Assembly: GCA_023055355.1 (NCBI GenBank)
Contig: JALJCS010000022.1
Coordinates: 13,764,501 to 13,828,500 of the forward strand
Length of the DNA stretch: 64,000 nucleotides
Direction: 5' to 3'
From: Agelaius tricolor
Taxonomy: Eukaryota > Chordata > Aves > Passeriformes > Icteridae
The position numbers and the translations under genes were made by a program. This document shows, one piece after another, positions 11,029 through 22,823 of the stretch (its first letter is position 1; every line of letters begins with the position of its first letter). The notes under the pieces were generated by a model. It was given only the letters and a program-made list of their open reading frames with translations. It was not told the DNA's origin and did no database searches.

Positions 11029-11300
11029 CTGATCCCGGCTGTCCAAAGGCCTGATCCCGGCTGTCCAAGGTCCTGATCCCGGCTGTCCAAGGTCCTGATC
11101 CCGGCTGTCCAAGGTCCTGATCCCGGCTCTCCCAGTCCCGGCTCTCCCAGTCCCTGATCCCGGCTCTCCCAGTCCCTGATCCCGGCTCTCCCAGTCCCGG
11201 CTCTCCCATTCCTAATCTCGGCTCTCCCAGTCCCTGATCCCGGCTCTCCCATCCCTGATCCCGGCTCTCCCATCCCTGATCCCGGCTCTCCCAGACCCCC
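11029..11300. repeat. Minisatellite, 21-bp unit x 13
   Basis: Thirteen units around ctgatcccggctctcccagt. The left four have ctgtccaaggt instead of ctctcccagt, and some units lack the gat. It lies within 30 bp of the preceding 44-bp array but its unit is unrelated. Confidence 0.92.
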
Positions 11301-11737
11301 TGTCCATCCCAGCCTCCCAGGCTGACCCGAGCAGGAGCTGGGCTCCAGGATCTGTGATGTCCAGCTCAGGTCACTGCTGGGGCTGGGGATAAGAATAATA
11401 ATAAAAATAATGATCAATATCAGGCTAATGGCAGTGAACGCTCCGGAGAGCTGGGCTTTGGAAAATATTGTGTGGCTCGAGCCTCAAGCTAATCCCCACA
11501 CAAAATTGCAGTGCTGGCTTAGGCTGAGTGTGGAACAAATGCTCTGGCTCCTGGAAAATCTCCCTATGAACAGATATTACCAATATTGATCAGCACAAAT
11601 TAAATATCAAATTAAAGCCACCCAGATTACTGAGCTCAGGCTTTGGAGGCGCACAAGGAAGCAAAGGAAGATTTCCATCAAATCACTCTTCCCATGGTAG
11701 CTCTGGGGCTCCTGGCCCTGCACAGCACCATGAAACC
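11301..11737. other. Unique sequence with possible conserved element
   Basis: Bases 11380-11640 are AT-rich with regularly spaced ATTA/TAAT and GATCA cores (aatgatcaatatcaggctaa, ttaaatatcaaattaaagcc). This is one of the better candidates for conserved non-coding DNA in the window. No gene is recognised. Confidence 0.35.
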
Positions 11738-11890
11738 CCCACAGGGATCCAGGGGCAGCCACAGCCGCTCTGGGAATCCCATCCCAGCCCCTCCCACCCT
11801 GCCAGGGAACAATTCCCAATTCCCAATGTCCCATCCAGCCCTGCCCCAGGCAGTGGGAGCCATTCCCTGGGTGCTGTCCCTCCATGACAT
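11738..11890 (-). mobile_element. CR1 LINE fragment, middle part
   Basis: Begins gggatccaggggcagccaca and continues with ccaccctgccagggaacaat to gtgctgtccctccatgacat. It lacks the extreme 3' end, so it is truncated on that side. Confidence 0.75.
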
Positions 11891-12834
11891 AGGAACAAAC
11901 TCCATTACATAGAAGTGGGCAGACACACCTGGCACAACAGCCTTGTTTGGGAACAGATCTCCCAGTCAGTGCCCCATTCCCACCTCAGGGAATCCCAGCT
12001 GCTCCTCTCCCTCCTCCTTCCCAGCTCTGGGAGGACACCTGCACCAGCCAGCTGGGGAATTTCAACCCAATTACCTCGGCAGGCACAAAGGGGCAGCTGC
12101 CATTAAGGCATTGATTAATTGTGTTTCAAGTATTCCAAGTGACATTGAAAACTTCAGCAGCTTTGTCACCAGCACAAACCAAAAGCAAACTCCAGCCCCT
12201 CCCAAATCCCCCCAAGCCTGTCCTAAGTGTGCTCTGCAGACTTCAGACTGGAAAAACTGGAGTTTGCCTGTTTTGTTAAAGCGCTGTTGTAGTGTTGAGC
12301 TGTAATGCTGAATTTGAAGCTGGGGTCAGAGTTACATGTTCCAAACCTCAGCCCCACTGAGGGAAGGGGCTCCTTTATGCCTTTCCTGAGGCTCTGCCCT
12401 CCCTGTGCCGCAGGGGACAGGGTGGAATTGCCCCAGCCACGCCATCCTGTGTTAATGTGAGCACAAACCCCCCAGCCCCTCTCCGCATCCCAGGGACCAG
12501 GACACAAACCCAGCTTTGGCCCTGCTGCTTCTGCCAAACTTCCTGTCCCATGCTGGATTTCAAACCTGGAGTTTTTAATTCCAATCTCATTATTTCCATC
12601 ACAAATCCTCTCATTCCAATGAGGGTTTCCCTCCCTGCCTGCTGACACGTGCCATGCCCTGCAGAGGGGTTTGGACAGACACCAGAGTGTCCCTGGCTCC
12701 TCCTGCAGCTGAGCAGGAGCTGAGGGAGAAGGGGAAGCTTCTCCTCACCCACCTGGGGGTGCAGCTCTTGAGCCCTGAACTTGGTGCCAGGGGAGAATTC
12801 CTGTTCTCCAGGGAGCACCTTTTCCTAGGACCAT
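11891..12834. other. Unique sequence, no gene recognised
   Basis: Mixed composition, AT-richer at 12090-12190 and 12550-12620. No exon, RNA or repeat is recognised. Confidence 0.45.
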
Positions 12835-13072
12835 GGAATCCCAGATGGTTTGGGTGGGAAGGGACCTCAAAGATCACCCAGTGCCACCCCAAAGATCACC
12901 CATTCCCACCCCAAAGATCACCCATTCACACCCCAAAGATCACCCATTTACACCCCAAATCCCCCCCAGTGCCAGCCCTGCCATGGCAGGGACACCTTCC
13001 CCTGTCCCAGGTGCTCCCAGCCCCAATGTCCAGCCTGGCCTTGGGCACTGCCAGGGATCCAGGGGCAGCCAC
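12835..13072 (-). mobile_element. CR1 3' end with internal expansion
   Basis: A minus-strand CR1 3' end (ggaatcccagatggtttggg, gccatggcagggacacctt, aggggcagcc) whose segment near the 3' end has been amplified into a 22-bp tandem repeat, listed separately. Confidence 0.8.
12869..12956. repeat. 22-bp tandem repeat x 4 inside CR1
   Basis: Four consecutive 22-bp units starting aaagatcaccca. They are identical except for the 3-4 bases before the final acacccc or ccacccc. In other CR1 copies this segment is single, so the array arose within this insertion. Confidence 0.9.
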
Positions 13073-14220
13073 CAACACCCCAAAAAAGCGTTGCTGTTTG
13101 GATAAAAAAATGAACTTTAGGGACTTGTCACAGAACTGTGCTTTGTGAAGCGTTGCTGTGGCTGTGCTGAGGAGCAGCTCCCTGGGGAAATCTGCACTTC
13201 AGGAAAAATCTGCAACTCTTGGAGTACATTCTTGCTTTATTCCCGAGATCCAAGCTCCTAGTTTGGATAAGTCACTTAAGGCAGGAGAGTTTCAAGCTGC
13301 TGGCAGCAGTTTTGTTTAATGGCCCGTTGGGCAATGTCAGCTTAGCCCATGCCGTTCATTGTTAATGAGCTGTCAGCTCCTGCTACCTCTGCCTTGAACA
13401 TTGAACAGGGTGAGCTCACTGAAATCCTTCCCTGAGAGCCAGGAGAAGAGTTCAGCTGCATCTCCACAGAACCTGGGAAGGGTTTCAGTGGGGACAGCCC
13501 TCCCAGGCCAGGGCTCCAGGTGTTCCCAGCAGTGCTTGTTACACCAGCAGGGTCAGCTCATTCCAAATGCAGGGCCTGAGGAATTCTGTGCATTTCTGAC
13601 ATCCAAACCAAAGTAAGCAAGTCCTTCAGAGCCTGGCTTCCAATCAGCACAGTGCCATTCCTAATTAAACTGATCCGTGGCAAACAAATCCCAGGATCAC
13701 AGTTCCTTTAAATGCCACTTGTCACACGTCAGGTTTCTCTGATTCTCAGTGGGGCTGGAGTGCTCAGCCAGGCAGGAACAGCCCTTCAGGTGTCATTAAA
13801 TCTATCTGGAACTGCCCAACACAAAATAGCCTTGAGCAAGCCGTGCAGCCCCATCACTGGGGCCAGTGTGGGCACACCTCAGGAGGCAGCTGGGGAAAAA
13901 ATGGGGATTTTTGGCCAGGAGGTGAAAGCCAGCTCTTTTCCACAAACCTGTTCTGTTTATGAGGAGGTGGTGGGTCCGTGGTGAGTTTGGGTCCTGAGGA
14001 ATATCTCCTGTCAGCAATCACAGCCAGAACTGCAGCCAGGGAGTGCGTGCTGACCCAGCTGGGCACTGCCTGCCTGAGGGCAGAACTGGAAAATCCCCGT
14101 GGTGCCACTGCAGAGCTGGGGGCTCAGCAGCAGGAGAGGAGCAGAGGCAGCCCCAGGCTGTCCTGAGGCTGGACAGTCACTGCTGAGCAGGACACACATT
14201 CCAGATTGCAAGGCAAGATG
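13073..14220. other. Unique sequence, no gene recognised
   Basis: No recognised gene. AT-richer pieces lie at 13200-13400 and 13640-13720. Short open frames have no domain signature. Confidence 0.45.
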
Positions 14221-14871
14221 TGTTCCATTACCATCTGTAGGGCAGATTATCTTTGTCAAGTGGGCAGTTTGCCTTATCTCTCTCTCTGAGTGACCACATT
14301 CACTCCTCCCTCAGGAGGGGGCATTGCTGATAACAGCCATGGAATGTCCCTGCATGGCTGATAAGAACTACAGCATCCCACTGGGAGATGGGAGCCCAGA
14401 GGGAGGAGCCAAGCATTCCTACCTGGATATAATCCAGAGGTTTGGAGACACCAGCACGGCTTCTGCACGGGATTCCCCAGAGGAACAGCAGCTGCCTCTC
14501 CTTCCCCTGGATCTTCAGAGGCAGAATCCATCCTTCTCTACAGGATCCCTGCTCCAGCAGAGCCACCCCTGGCACTGCAGGAGGGCTGAGCCACAATTCC
14601 AATGGGACTGCTGCCCACACCCTGACCCACAGAGTGTCAGGCTGGGTTCTGACTCTGGCACTGTTGTTCTAGTGTGCTGCATTGTTTATCTTATCCTTTT
14701 ATTTTATTTTTATCCTATTAAAGAACTGTTATTTCTTACTCCCATATCTTTTGCCTGAGAGCCCCTTAATTTAAAATTTATAGCAATTTGTAGGAAGGGG
14801 GCTTACATTCTCCATTTCAGGGGAGGCTCCTGCCTTCCTTAGCAGACTCCTGTCTTTCCAAACTGAGAGAG
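14221..14871 (+). mobile_element. Probable ERV LTR (second family)
   Basis: About 650 bp resembling an avian endogenous retrovirus LTR. It has a pyrimidine-rich cttatctctctctctgagtg near the start, ggatataatccagagg as a TATA-like region, and cctattaaagaactgttatt as a polyadenylation-type signal followed by ttgcctgagagccccttaat. The start at tgttccatta and the end near ctgagaga are estimates, because I found no target duplication. Membership in an ERVL-like family is my impression from the sequence. Confidence 0.6.
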
Positions 14872-15581
14872 CCCAGCAGCCCTGGGAACAGCAGGACAGC
14901 AGGGAGGGCACAGCCTGCAGAGCCCAGCCCAGCCCAGCAGCAGCTCCAGGCAGGCTCAGGGGTCAGTCCCTGTTGATATTTGGTTAACCCAAATCCCTTT
15001 TCCCCAGGTGTCCATTCCCCACCCTGGATACCAGGGCAGTGACACAGATCAGGCAGGCCCCTGAGCCCAGCAGGGAGGCTCTGCCAGGGCAATCTGCCAT
15101 CAGCACAGAGAGCATGGAACAGCAGAAAATCGTGAGGAAATTCTGTTCCCATGGAGTTTCAGCTCAAGAGGGTCAGACACGTGGACATCTCCGTGAGCCT
15201 CGTGGGTCCTGAATGAAAAGCAGCTCAGGGCTGCGGGAAGCAGCAGTTTGAGGCAGTGTCACAAAGCCACTCCTGATGGAAAGGGACCTGGTTCTGGGGT
15301 GCTGATGGTCCCTCCTGGTCAGCAGAGCTGGGCCCAGCCCAGAGGGCTCCTGCCTCCCCTCCAGAGCCCCCCCAGCTGCCCCAACACCAAGGACAGAGCA
15401 GGTTCATCCTGGGGAACAGAGTTTGGGGGGCTGCTCACTGCAGGACTGTGAGGAAGAGCTTCACTGAAACAGAAGCTGCATTTCAGGGATTCACAAAGGG
15501 ACCTCATGGGCTGAAAGTAGAGCGAAGGAATATGAAGGGCCATCAGTGGTGAGGGCAGGAGAGCAAGGCTGGGAGGAGCAG
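14872..15581. other. Unique sequence, no gene recognised
   Basis: GC-richer DNA (cccagcccagcccagcag and similar) between an LTR and a CR1-like fragment. Nothing further is recognised. Confidence 0.4.
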
Positions 15582-15765
15582 GGAATCGCAGAATTCCTGG
15601 ATCAAAAAGAATTCAGTCACAGAATTCTTGATCAAGGATCTCTGAGATAACCCAGTCCCAGCCATGCCTGATCCCCACCTTGTCTCCAGCCCAGAGCACC
15701 AAGTGCCACCCCCAGGCATCCCGGGGGCACCTCCAGGGATGGGCAGCACCATGGAAGGAGAGGCA
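15582..15765 (-). mobile_element. CR1-like fragment, divergent type
   Basis: Bases from aatcgcagaattcctgg through taacccagtcccagccatgc to gcacctccagggatgggcag follow the layout of a CR1 3' end from a subfamily different from the main one. It is degraded, and the first 60 bp contains a small duplication of cagaattc. Confidence 0.5.
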
Positions 15766-15839
15766 GTGTCAGAGCTGTCCAAGGGAGCCGTGGGTCTGGA
15801 CATCTGCACTTGATAAAATCCAAAATCCAGCCTGGTTTG

Positions 15840-16222
15840 TGTGACCGTGTTCACAGGGGTCTCAGGATGAGGGAAGAGACCAGGATCTGACTCCATGTTT
15901 CACAAGGCTGATTCATTATTTTATGATATACATTATATTAAAACTATACTAAAAGAATAGAAGAAAGGATTTCATCAGAAGGCTGGCTAAGAATGGAAAA
16001 AGAAGAATGAATAACAAAGGTTGTGTCTGGGACAGAGAGTCTGAGCCAGCTGGGCTGTGATTGGCCATGAATTAGAAACACCCACATGAGCCCAATCCCA
16101 GCTGCACCTGTTGCATCCCACAGCAGCAGATAACCATTGGGTACATTTTGTTCCTGAGGCCTCTCAGCTTCTCAGGAGGAAAATCCCAAGGAAAGGATTT
16201 TCCATGAAAGATGTGTGTGACA
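15840..16222 (-). mobile_element. Solo LTR, family A copy 2
   Basis: A 383-bp copy of the LTR at 1750-2136, same orientation, with intact TG...CA ends. The flanks share gtttg (15835-15839 and 16223-16227), a 5-bp duplication or a decayed 6-bp one. It abuts a minus-strand CR1 remnant. Confidence 0.85.
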
Positions 16223-16345
16223 GTTTGGGCTGGAAGGGGCCTTGGAGATCACCCAGTGCCATGGGCAGGGCCCTTCCCCAGTGTCCAGCTTGGCCTTGGA
16301 CACTTCCAGAGCTCCTTTCCATGGTCCCTTCCAGCCCACCCCAGG
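16223..16345 (-). mobile_element. CR1 fragment next to LTR
   Basis: gtttgggctggaaggggcct, gatcacccagtgccatgggc and cttggccttggacacttcca match the CR1 3' end. The usual middle phrase is partly deleted. It is more divergent than the other copies. Confidence 0.55.
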
Positions 16346-17460
16346 CTGGGACTGTGTTCCCCTGTCCCAGGAATGTGACGCAGTCCAGCCCTGCCAGGAA
16401 GGAATCCTGGGGGCTCTGGAGTCCAGGGCTGACTCACGTAAAAGGTGAGTCACTCTCCTCTCAGGTAGGAGCTATTTTTAGGAGAATTACTCACTCCAAG
16501 TGTTGATGGTTTGTATGAAACAGTAAGACATCTAAGTTCAGAACAAAATATTGTAGAAGTCTTGCACAGATACCGTGTTTTCCTACTTTTCAGGCAATTG
16601 CCTGAAATTAATTCACATGCGCTCAAAACCTGTAAGCAAACTTGACAGTTACAAGAATTTAAAGCTAAATTTAAAGGCAGCATTAACAAAATCAGGGAAC
16701 ATGGAGCATCCATGCGAATTTCCAGGCTATGGAGGTGATTTAATAAATGTGGCTCAAGAGGGCAGCTCCAGGGCCTCCGTCCTCCCATGGCTCTGGCCAC
16801 CCAAGGATTATAATCTTATAATCTCCTGTTTTAGCTGCAGCAGCCTCCCTAAATTTTCATAGCTGGGTCTGATTCCCATCATCTGGAGATAGCAAGGGAG
16901 TGCCCCAGCCCTGGCCTTGAAACACCCTAAAAAATGCATTGAAAATATCCCAAAATGCACTGAAATACTCTAATAAATGCTTTGAAATGCCCCGATAAAT
17001 GCATTATTCACATCTGGCTCTCCAGAGAAATAAAAACCAGCCATCCCAAAATGAATGTTTCTCAGGAAATAAAGCAACAACACAAGGGATTACCTGGATG
17101 AAGTTTCCCAGAGCAGCACATACATTGCCAAATGTCAATCCCCATCCCAGGGCTTGGCTCCAGCAGCTCCACCTGGGCTTGTGCTCCTTCCTGGTGCTCC
17201 TGTGAGCATCCAACAGGCTGAAACACACAAGGGATTAATTTCAAAGTGGGAAGAGGAAAAAAGGAAAGAACCCAAGTCCTGGAGCAACTTTTGAGCAGAT
17301 AGGAAATAAAACAAGCAGCAAAAGTCAGGCAGGAAATCCTGGGACTCATTGCCTTAAAATTAATGACTCAGAATGACTTTCAACATTTTTATCAATAATA
17401 AACTAGGGAGGAGTTAATGACATTGTTGGCCCCTTCTCCCAGATCTAGCCAAATGAGAAG
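16346..17460. other. Unique AT-richer sequence
   Basis: No gene recognised. Bases 16490-17060 are AT-rich, with a short imperfect repeat of aaatgcattgaaa/aaatgccccgataaatgc at 16930-17000. This could be an old repeat or regulatory DNA. Confidence 0.4.
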
Positions 17461-17595
17461 AGGAAATGGCCTCACTCAGGTTGTGCCAGGAGAGGCTCAG
17501 GCTGGATATTGGGGGAAATTCCTTCCCTGAGAAAGGAAAAGGGCTCAGGGCCTGGCACAGCTGCCCAGGGCATCCCCATGCCTGGAAGTTTCTAG
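17461..17595 (+). mobile_element. CR1-like fragment, sense
   Basis: ggctcaggctggatattggg, aaattccttccctgag, cacagctgcccagggcatcc and ccatgcctggaagttt follow the CR1 region that lies a few hundred bp before the 3' end. The extreme 3' end is missing. Confidence 0.6.
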
Positions 17596-18564
17596 AACCA
17601 GCAGAGGGGGGGCTTTGTGATGGGGTTTATTGGGCAGGGGGGATTTGGGTGCACTTTGGGATGATGAGCTGCGGTGTCTCCTCCACCCTGGCGAGGCTGT
17701 GGCTCCATGAGGCCCCCCCTGCTCAGGTGTGCCAGGGATGGTGCCAAGGACAGGCTCAGAGCCTGTCCCCGTGCTCAGGGACACCAGGGCAGGCTCCAAG
17801 CTGGCTGAGGGCACCTCTGCCAGGTGCAAAAACAGCCCCAAGCCCCTGTGACAGGGCTGGGTGAGGACGGCTGGCCTGGAGCAAAAAAAGAAAAGCAGCT
17901 GTAGGACAAACGTGTGACTTTGTCCCTGCCTGCACACATCCCACACCTTCATTAGGGCTGCTGCTCATGGGACCTGAGGCCCCACTTCAGCTTTCAACCG
18001 TTCCAGACACAAATAATAGAAAATTTCTAACTCAAAAGGATAATCTCCTGTCAGAAAGAGAACAGCAGGCACGGTGAACACTTGAAAAGCTTTGGAGATA
18101 TAAAGATTTATTGTATTTCCCAACAAGCCAGAAGCTTTGATTAAAGGTTAAAAATAGAAAATAGGGCTAGAATAAAGTTGTAAAAGATCCCCCTCAAAAA
18201 TAATTTTTGTACTGTTGCTATGGCTTGAAACGTTTTCACTGTAAGTCTCATCTTTCTTTCCTTTTAAAATTGACCAGAATTCATTTTTTTAATCGACTCA
18301 TTTAGAACTATTTCCTAGATTCAGGATAGATTTTGCAAAAACCAGGAGGGCTTTGCAATATGACACAGAATCACAAGCCCAGGGTCCAATTCCAGCTCCA
18401 GGGATGCAGTCCCACCCTCCCAGGCTGCTCTCCTCCATCCCCTGCTCTTGGCACTCTTGGGGCTGAAGCTGCAGTGCTGCCCTTGGTTCTGGGGCTGGAA
18501 AAGCATTGTTGTGTGTGCCTGAGCTGTGGGGAGAGCTGCTGGCACTGGGTGTGGGGTGCAGGGC
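17596..18564. other. Unique sequence, no gene recognised
   Basis: GC-rich to 17990, then AT-rich to about 18310. Bases 18381-18445 (gggatgcagtcccaccctcc) reappear at about 59137-59202, so this 65-bp piece is a low-copy dispersed repeat. No gene is recognised. Confidence 0.4.
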
Positions 18565-18949
18565 TGTGATGGTGTTCACAGGGGTCCCAGGATGAGGGAA
18601 GAGACCAGGATCTGACTCCATGTTTCACAAGGCTGATTTATTATTTTATGATATATATTACATTAAAACTATACTGAAAGAGTAGAAGAAAAGGTTTCAT
18701 CAGAAGGCTGGCTAAGAATAGAAAAGGAAAAAATGATAACAAAGGTTTGTGTCTGGGACAGACAGTCCGAGCCAGCTGGGCTGTGATTGGCCATGAATTA
18801 GAAACAACCCCATGAGCCCAATCCCAGATGCACCTGTTGCATCCCACAGCAGCAGATAACCATTGGGTACATTTTGTTCCTGAGGCCTCTCAGCTTCTCA
18901 GGAGGAGAAATCCCAAGGAAAGGATTTTCCATAAAAGATGTGTGTGACA
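18565..18949 (-). mobile_element. Solo LTR, family A copy 3
   Basis: A 385-bp copy with TG...CA ends. The flanks are cagggc (18559-18564) and cagggt (18950-18955), a 6-bp target duplication with one later change. Confidence 0.88.
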
Positions 18950-20355
18950 CAGGGTCAGCCTGGGGCAGGGCAGAACCTGGGAACAGCAGAGCTGGAACTG
19001 AAGGCATCAGCAGAGGAGAGAAGGGAATGAAGGCAGAGATGCCCTCAGGTGCCCCAGGGCAGGTTCAGGGGGGACATGAGGGACATTTCCTCCCTGCAGG
19101 GGTGGCCAGGCCGTGCAGGGGCTGCCGGTCCCATCTCTGGAGGTGTCCAAAACACCAGAGCTGGGATGTGGTGATACAGCACTAGTGGGCATGGTGGGAC
19201 TGCACTGAAGGGTGAATTTGATGATTTACAGGACTTACCCCAGCTTGACACTTCCATGATTCTCTGACTCTGCCTGCCCAGCCTTTCCTGAGGGGTTGGG
19301 GCACTTAGGCAAGCACTCAAACCCTGTTTGTGTGCACAGGCCCTTACTGTGCCCACCTGACCCTGGGTAGGAGCTCATTTCCCTGGGATTATATACATAT
19401 ATATGTATATATTTCCCAGAATAAATGGGAATAGAAGCCCGTGGGTGGCCCCTGAGGGCAGCACTGCAGCGAGGGTGTGTGCAGGGCCCTGTGCTGGCAC
19501 AGAACATCGCTCACCAAAGCTGCTAACACAGCCTGTTTTCTGCTCAGGCGAGCAAGATATCCTCACAGGAGGGCTGGGGTAGCTTGGAAATAGCAAATTC
19601 TTATGCATGATGTAATTCACTGGAAGCTTCACCGAGCTGGAAGTGGCTGACCTTTTGATCTTTGCCAAATAAATGAACAGCTCTGAGGAAGCTCAGGAGC
19701 TCTGTGCCCTCAGTGCAGGACAGGGCACCTGAAGGGATGAGGAGTTAAAGCATTTCTTTTTGTTATTTTCACTTTAATGAGCCAAGACTTGGGGGGAAAA
19801 ACATGTAAGAACATATTTTAAGTGTTGGTCAAAAATCCCCTGCAAAACACATTTACTCAAAGGTTCAAAGAGGTGTCTGTGCAAGGTGGGACATTCCATA
19901 TGAGCTGTGCTCAGCTGTTAACTGAGATTGGAGAGAGGGGGAGAGGGATGTTTCAGCCATCACATCTGCTTTCATTGGCCATCTAAAAAAGGTAATTCTG
20001 CTTTCAGAGCGATGCTGCGTGAGGATCTCTCTTCTTCCCAGGAGATTTCCTAGGAAAAGGAGTTGTGTAAGTGCTCCTGCCTCCCCTCCAGGCCTATTCC
20101 AAGCTTCTAATCTGACATCTAATACTGATTGGTGCCTCTTTCCCTCTCATGCATTTGAATTTGTTCCAGATATAAAAGGAAATGGAAATGAAAAAAACCT
20201 GGTTCTGTCTAGTCAGTCTTAGGAATTACCTGAAACATAACCCTGGTTGTGTCTGCAGGACTGAGGGCTGTATTTGCAGTGTTGGCAAAGCCATTATCCC
20301 AAACCCTATCCCATGGGATCATCAGTTCTGTCCCACTGGCAGAGTAAGACCTGAG
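18950..20355. other. Unique sequence, no gene recognised
   Basis: No gene recognised. A short AT palindrome (atatacatatatatgtatat) lies at about 19391-19410. Bases 19740-20240 are AT-richer with no recognisable element. Confidence 0.4.
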
Positions 20356-20620
20356 TTTCACACCTGCTGGGTGTTCCTCATGGGCAGCTCTCAGAGCTCT
20401 GACTCTTTCTCCTTCACAAAGCACCCAACTGACCCCAGTTCCCTTCTCAACACCACCCCACTCTTTTATGGCATCTTCTTCCCATTGGTTACAGCTGTGA
20501 CCTGTTAAAGTCAGGCCTGCTCCTGATCTTTGATAATTGGCCCAGCTGCAGCTCCTTGGGGTGAGATTACTTTCTACACTATCTTTATTTCCTTACATTC
20601 TATCCCCCTGCAAGCAAGCA
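20356..20620 (-). mobile_element. ERV LTR fragment (third family)
   Basis: About 265 bp that recurs at 40383-40648 in the same orientation with only scattered differences. On the minus strand it shows a CCAAT box (accaatgggaagaag) followed by a TATA-like cataaaagag, as in an LTR promoter. The right end reads tgcttgcaggggg on the minus strand, compatible with an LTR start. It is probably partial. Confidence 0.6.
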
Positions 20621-21561
20621 GTCAAAACCAGGGTCTGTTGTCCTCTCTGCTGGACACCAGGTCCTGCTCATGGGGAAAATCCACATTACTGAGCAGCTCA
20701 GCCTCGCTGGTTTGGAAGGAAAAGCGAGGTGGGAATGTGGGCTCAGCCTTCTGTGGGTGCTGCTGTCCCACCACAGCTCTGCACACCAAACCTGGGGAAA
20801 GGACCTCCCCCAGCAACAGGTATGGACCACAGAAAAGAGGGATGGAGGGAAAAACAAACAGGTCTGAGACAACAGGAGAGGAGACCACAAGGACAGCAAA
20901 TACAGCTGAGGATTCTGCCTCCTTCTGATGATCATCCTTCCTTCCCCCCACCTTGGGAACACACACACAGAGCTCTCAAACATCAGCCAAGGCACTTTGG
21001 TGCTTATTACTGAATTCTTCCTATGTTATTTAAGTTACAAACAGGGCTACTGATTCTAAACCTGAAGTGCTAAAATGATTCCAAGTAATGCATGTCCAGC
21101 TCTGAAATCCTGAAGTTAATTTTAACCGTCGCTTTCAGAAATAGGCTGCCTTGTCCTGACAAATCTATGTGGGCCATATTGTGAGGAGAACTATCAATAT
21201 TTGAATAAATTTTACATGCAAGCAAACTAAAATTATCTTTACATCGATTCAGCAGCAAGTGCTCCAGCAGGGGCTGGATGGAATGGCCAATAAATTGACA
21301 AATCTACAAAACAGGATGGGAGAAACATTAAAAAAATGGGCAGCTGGCTGCTCCCCGCCATCTCCCATTTCCTGTTTAATGCACTCAGGCTCTGTCTGAG
21401 CAGCAGCAGCCGTGCTCATTGCAGTCCCTGGGCTCACCCAGCCCTGCCCTGGCGCCAGGTTCAGCTCAGCCCCACGGATCTGCTGCTTCCAAAAGCTGCC
21501 CCAGCCTGCTGCTCCCCTGGGCACCTGCACTGGGAACAGTGCACTGGGAACAGCGCGTGTT
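20621..21561. other. Unique sequence, no gene recognised
   Basis: Mixed DNA, AT-rich from about 21000 to 21340. The last 30 bp contains tgcactgggaacagtgcact, an early relative of the array that follows. Confidence 0.4.
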
Positions 21562-22823
21562 TGGAGCTGGGAACATTGCACAATGTGAGCTGGGAATATT
21601 GCACACTGAGAGCTGGGAATATTGCACACTGAGAGCTGGGAATATTCCACACTGAGAGCTGGGAATAATCCCACACTGAGAGCTGGGAATAGTGCACACT
21701 GAGAGCTGGGAATATTGCACACTGAGAGCTGGGAATAGTGCACACTGAGAGCTGGGAACATTGCACACTGTGAGCTGGGAATATTGCACACTGTGAGCTG
21801 GGAATATTCCACACTGAGAGCTGGGAATAATCCCACACTGAGAGCTGGGAATATTGCACACTGAGAGCTGGGAATAGTGCACACTGTGAGCTGGGAACAT
21901 TGCACACTGAGAGCTGGGAATATTGCACACTGAGAGCTGGGAATAATCCCACACTGAGAGCTGGGAATATTGCACACTGAGAGCTGGGAATATTGCACAC
22001 TGAGAGCTGGGAATAGTGCACACTGAGAGCTGGGAATAGTGCACACTGAGAGCTGGGAACATTGCACACTGTGAGCTGGGAATAGTGCACACTGTGAGCT
22101 GGGAATAATGCACACTGTGAGCTGGGAATATTGCACACTGTGAGCTGGGAATAGTGCACACTGAGAGCTGGGAATAGTGCACACTGAGAGCTGGGAATAA
22201 TCCCACACTGAGAGCTGGGAATAATCCCACACTGTGAGCTGGGAATATTGCACACTGAGAGCTGGGAATAGTGCACACTGAGAGCTGGGAATAGTGCACA
22301 CTGAGAGCTGGGAATAGTGCACACTGTGAGCTGGGAATTATTCCACATTTTGAGCTGGGAATATTGCACATTTTGAGCTGGGAATAATCCCACGTTTTGA
22401 GCTGGGAATTATTCCTCACTTTGAGCTGGGAATTATTCCACATTTTGAGCTGGGAATAATTCCATGTCTTGAGCAAGGAACATTCTACACTTTGAGCTGG
22501 GAATTATTCCACACTTTGAGCCAGGAATTATTCCATGTTTTGAGCTGGGAATATTCCACACTTCGAGCTGGGAACATTCCACATTTTGAGCTGGGAATAC
22601 CCCACATTTTGAGCTGGAATAATTCCACACTTTGAGCCGGGAAGAATTCCATGTTTTGAGCTGGGAATAATTTCATGTCTTGAGCTGGGAATATTCCACA
22701 CTTTGAGCTGGGAATAATTCCACACTTTGAGAGCTGGCAATAATTCCACATTTTGAGCTGGGAATACCCCACACTTTGAGCTGGAATAATTCCACACTTT
22801 GAGCTGGGAATAACCCACACTTT
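21562..22823. repeat. Minisatellite, 21-25-bp unit x about 54
   Basis: About 54 units built on gagctgggaata. The left 34 units (to about 22340) have the linker gtgcacactga or attgcacactga and are very uniform. The right 20 use linkers of the type ttccacattttgag and are more variable, with gagcaaggaa and gagccaggaa variants. Three linker types (agtgca, attgca, aatccca) are shuffled in the left part, which indicates unequal exchange of blocks. Confidence 0.95.

Noticed and set aside
21249..22476. Open frames of 310-357 codons on the minus strand
   Set aside because: They are translations of the 54-unit minisatellite in three phases. No sequence outside the array supports a gene.
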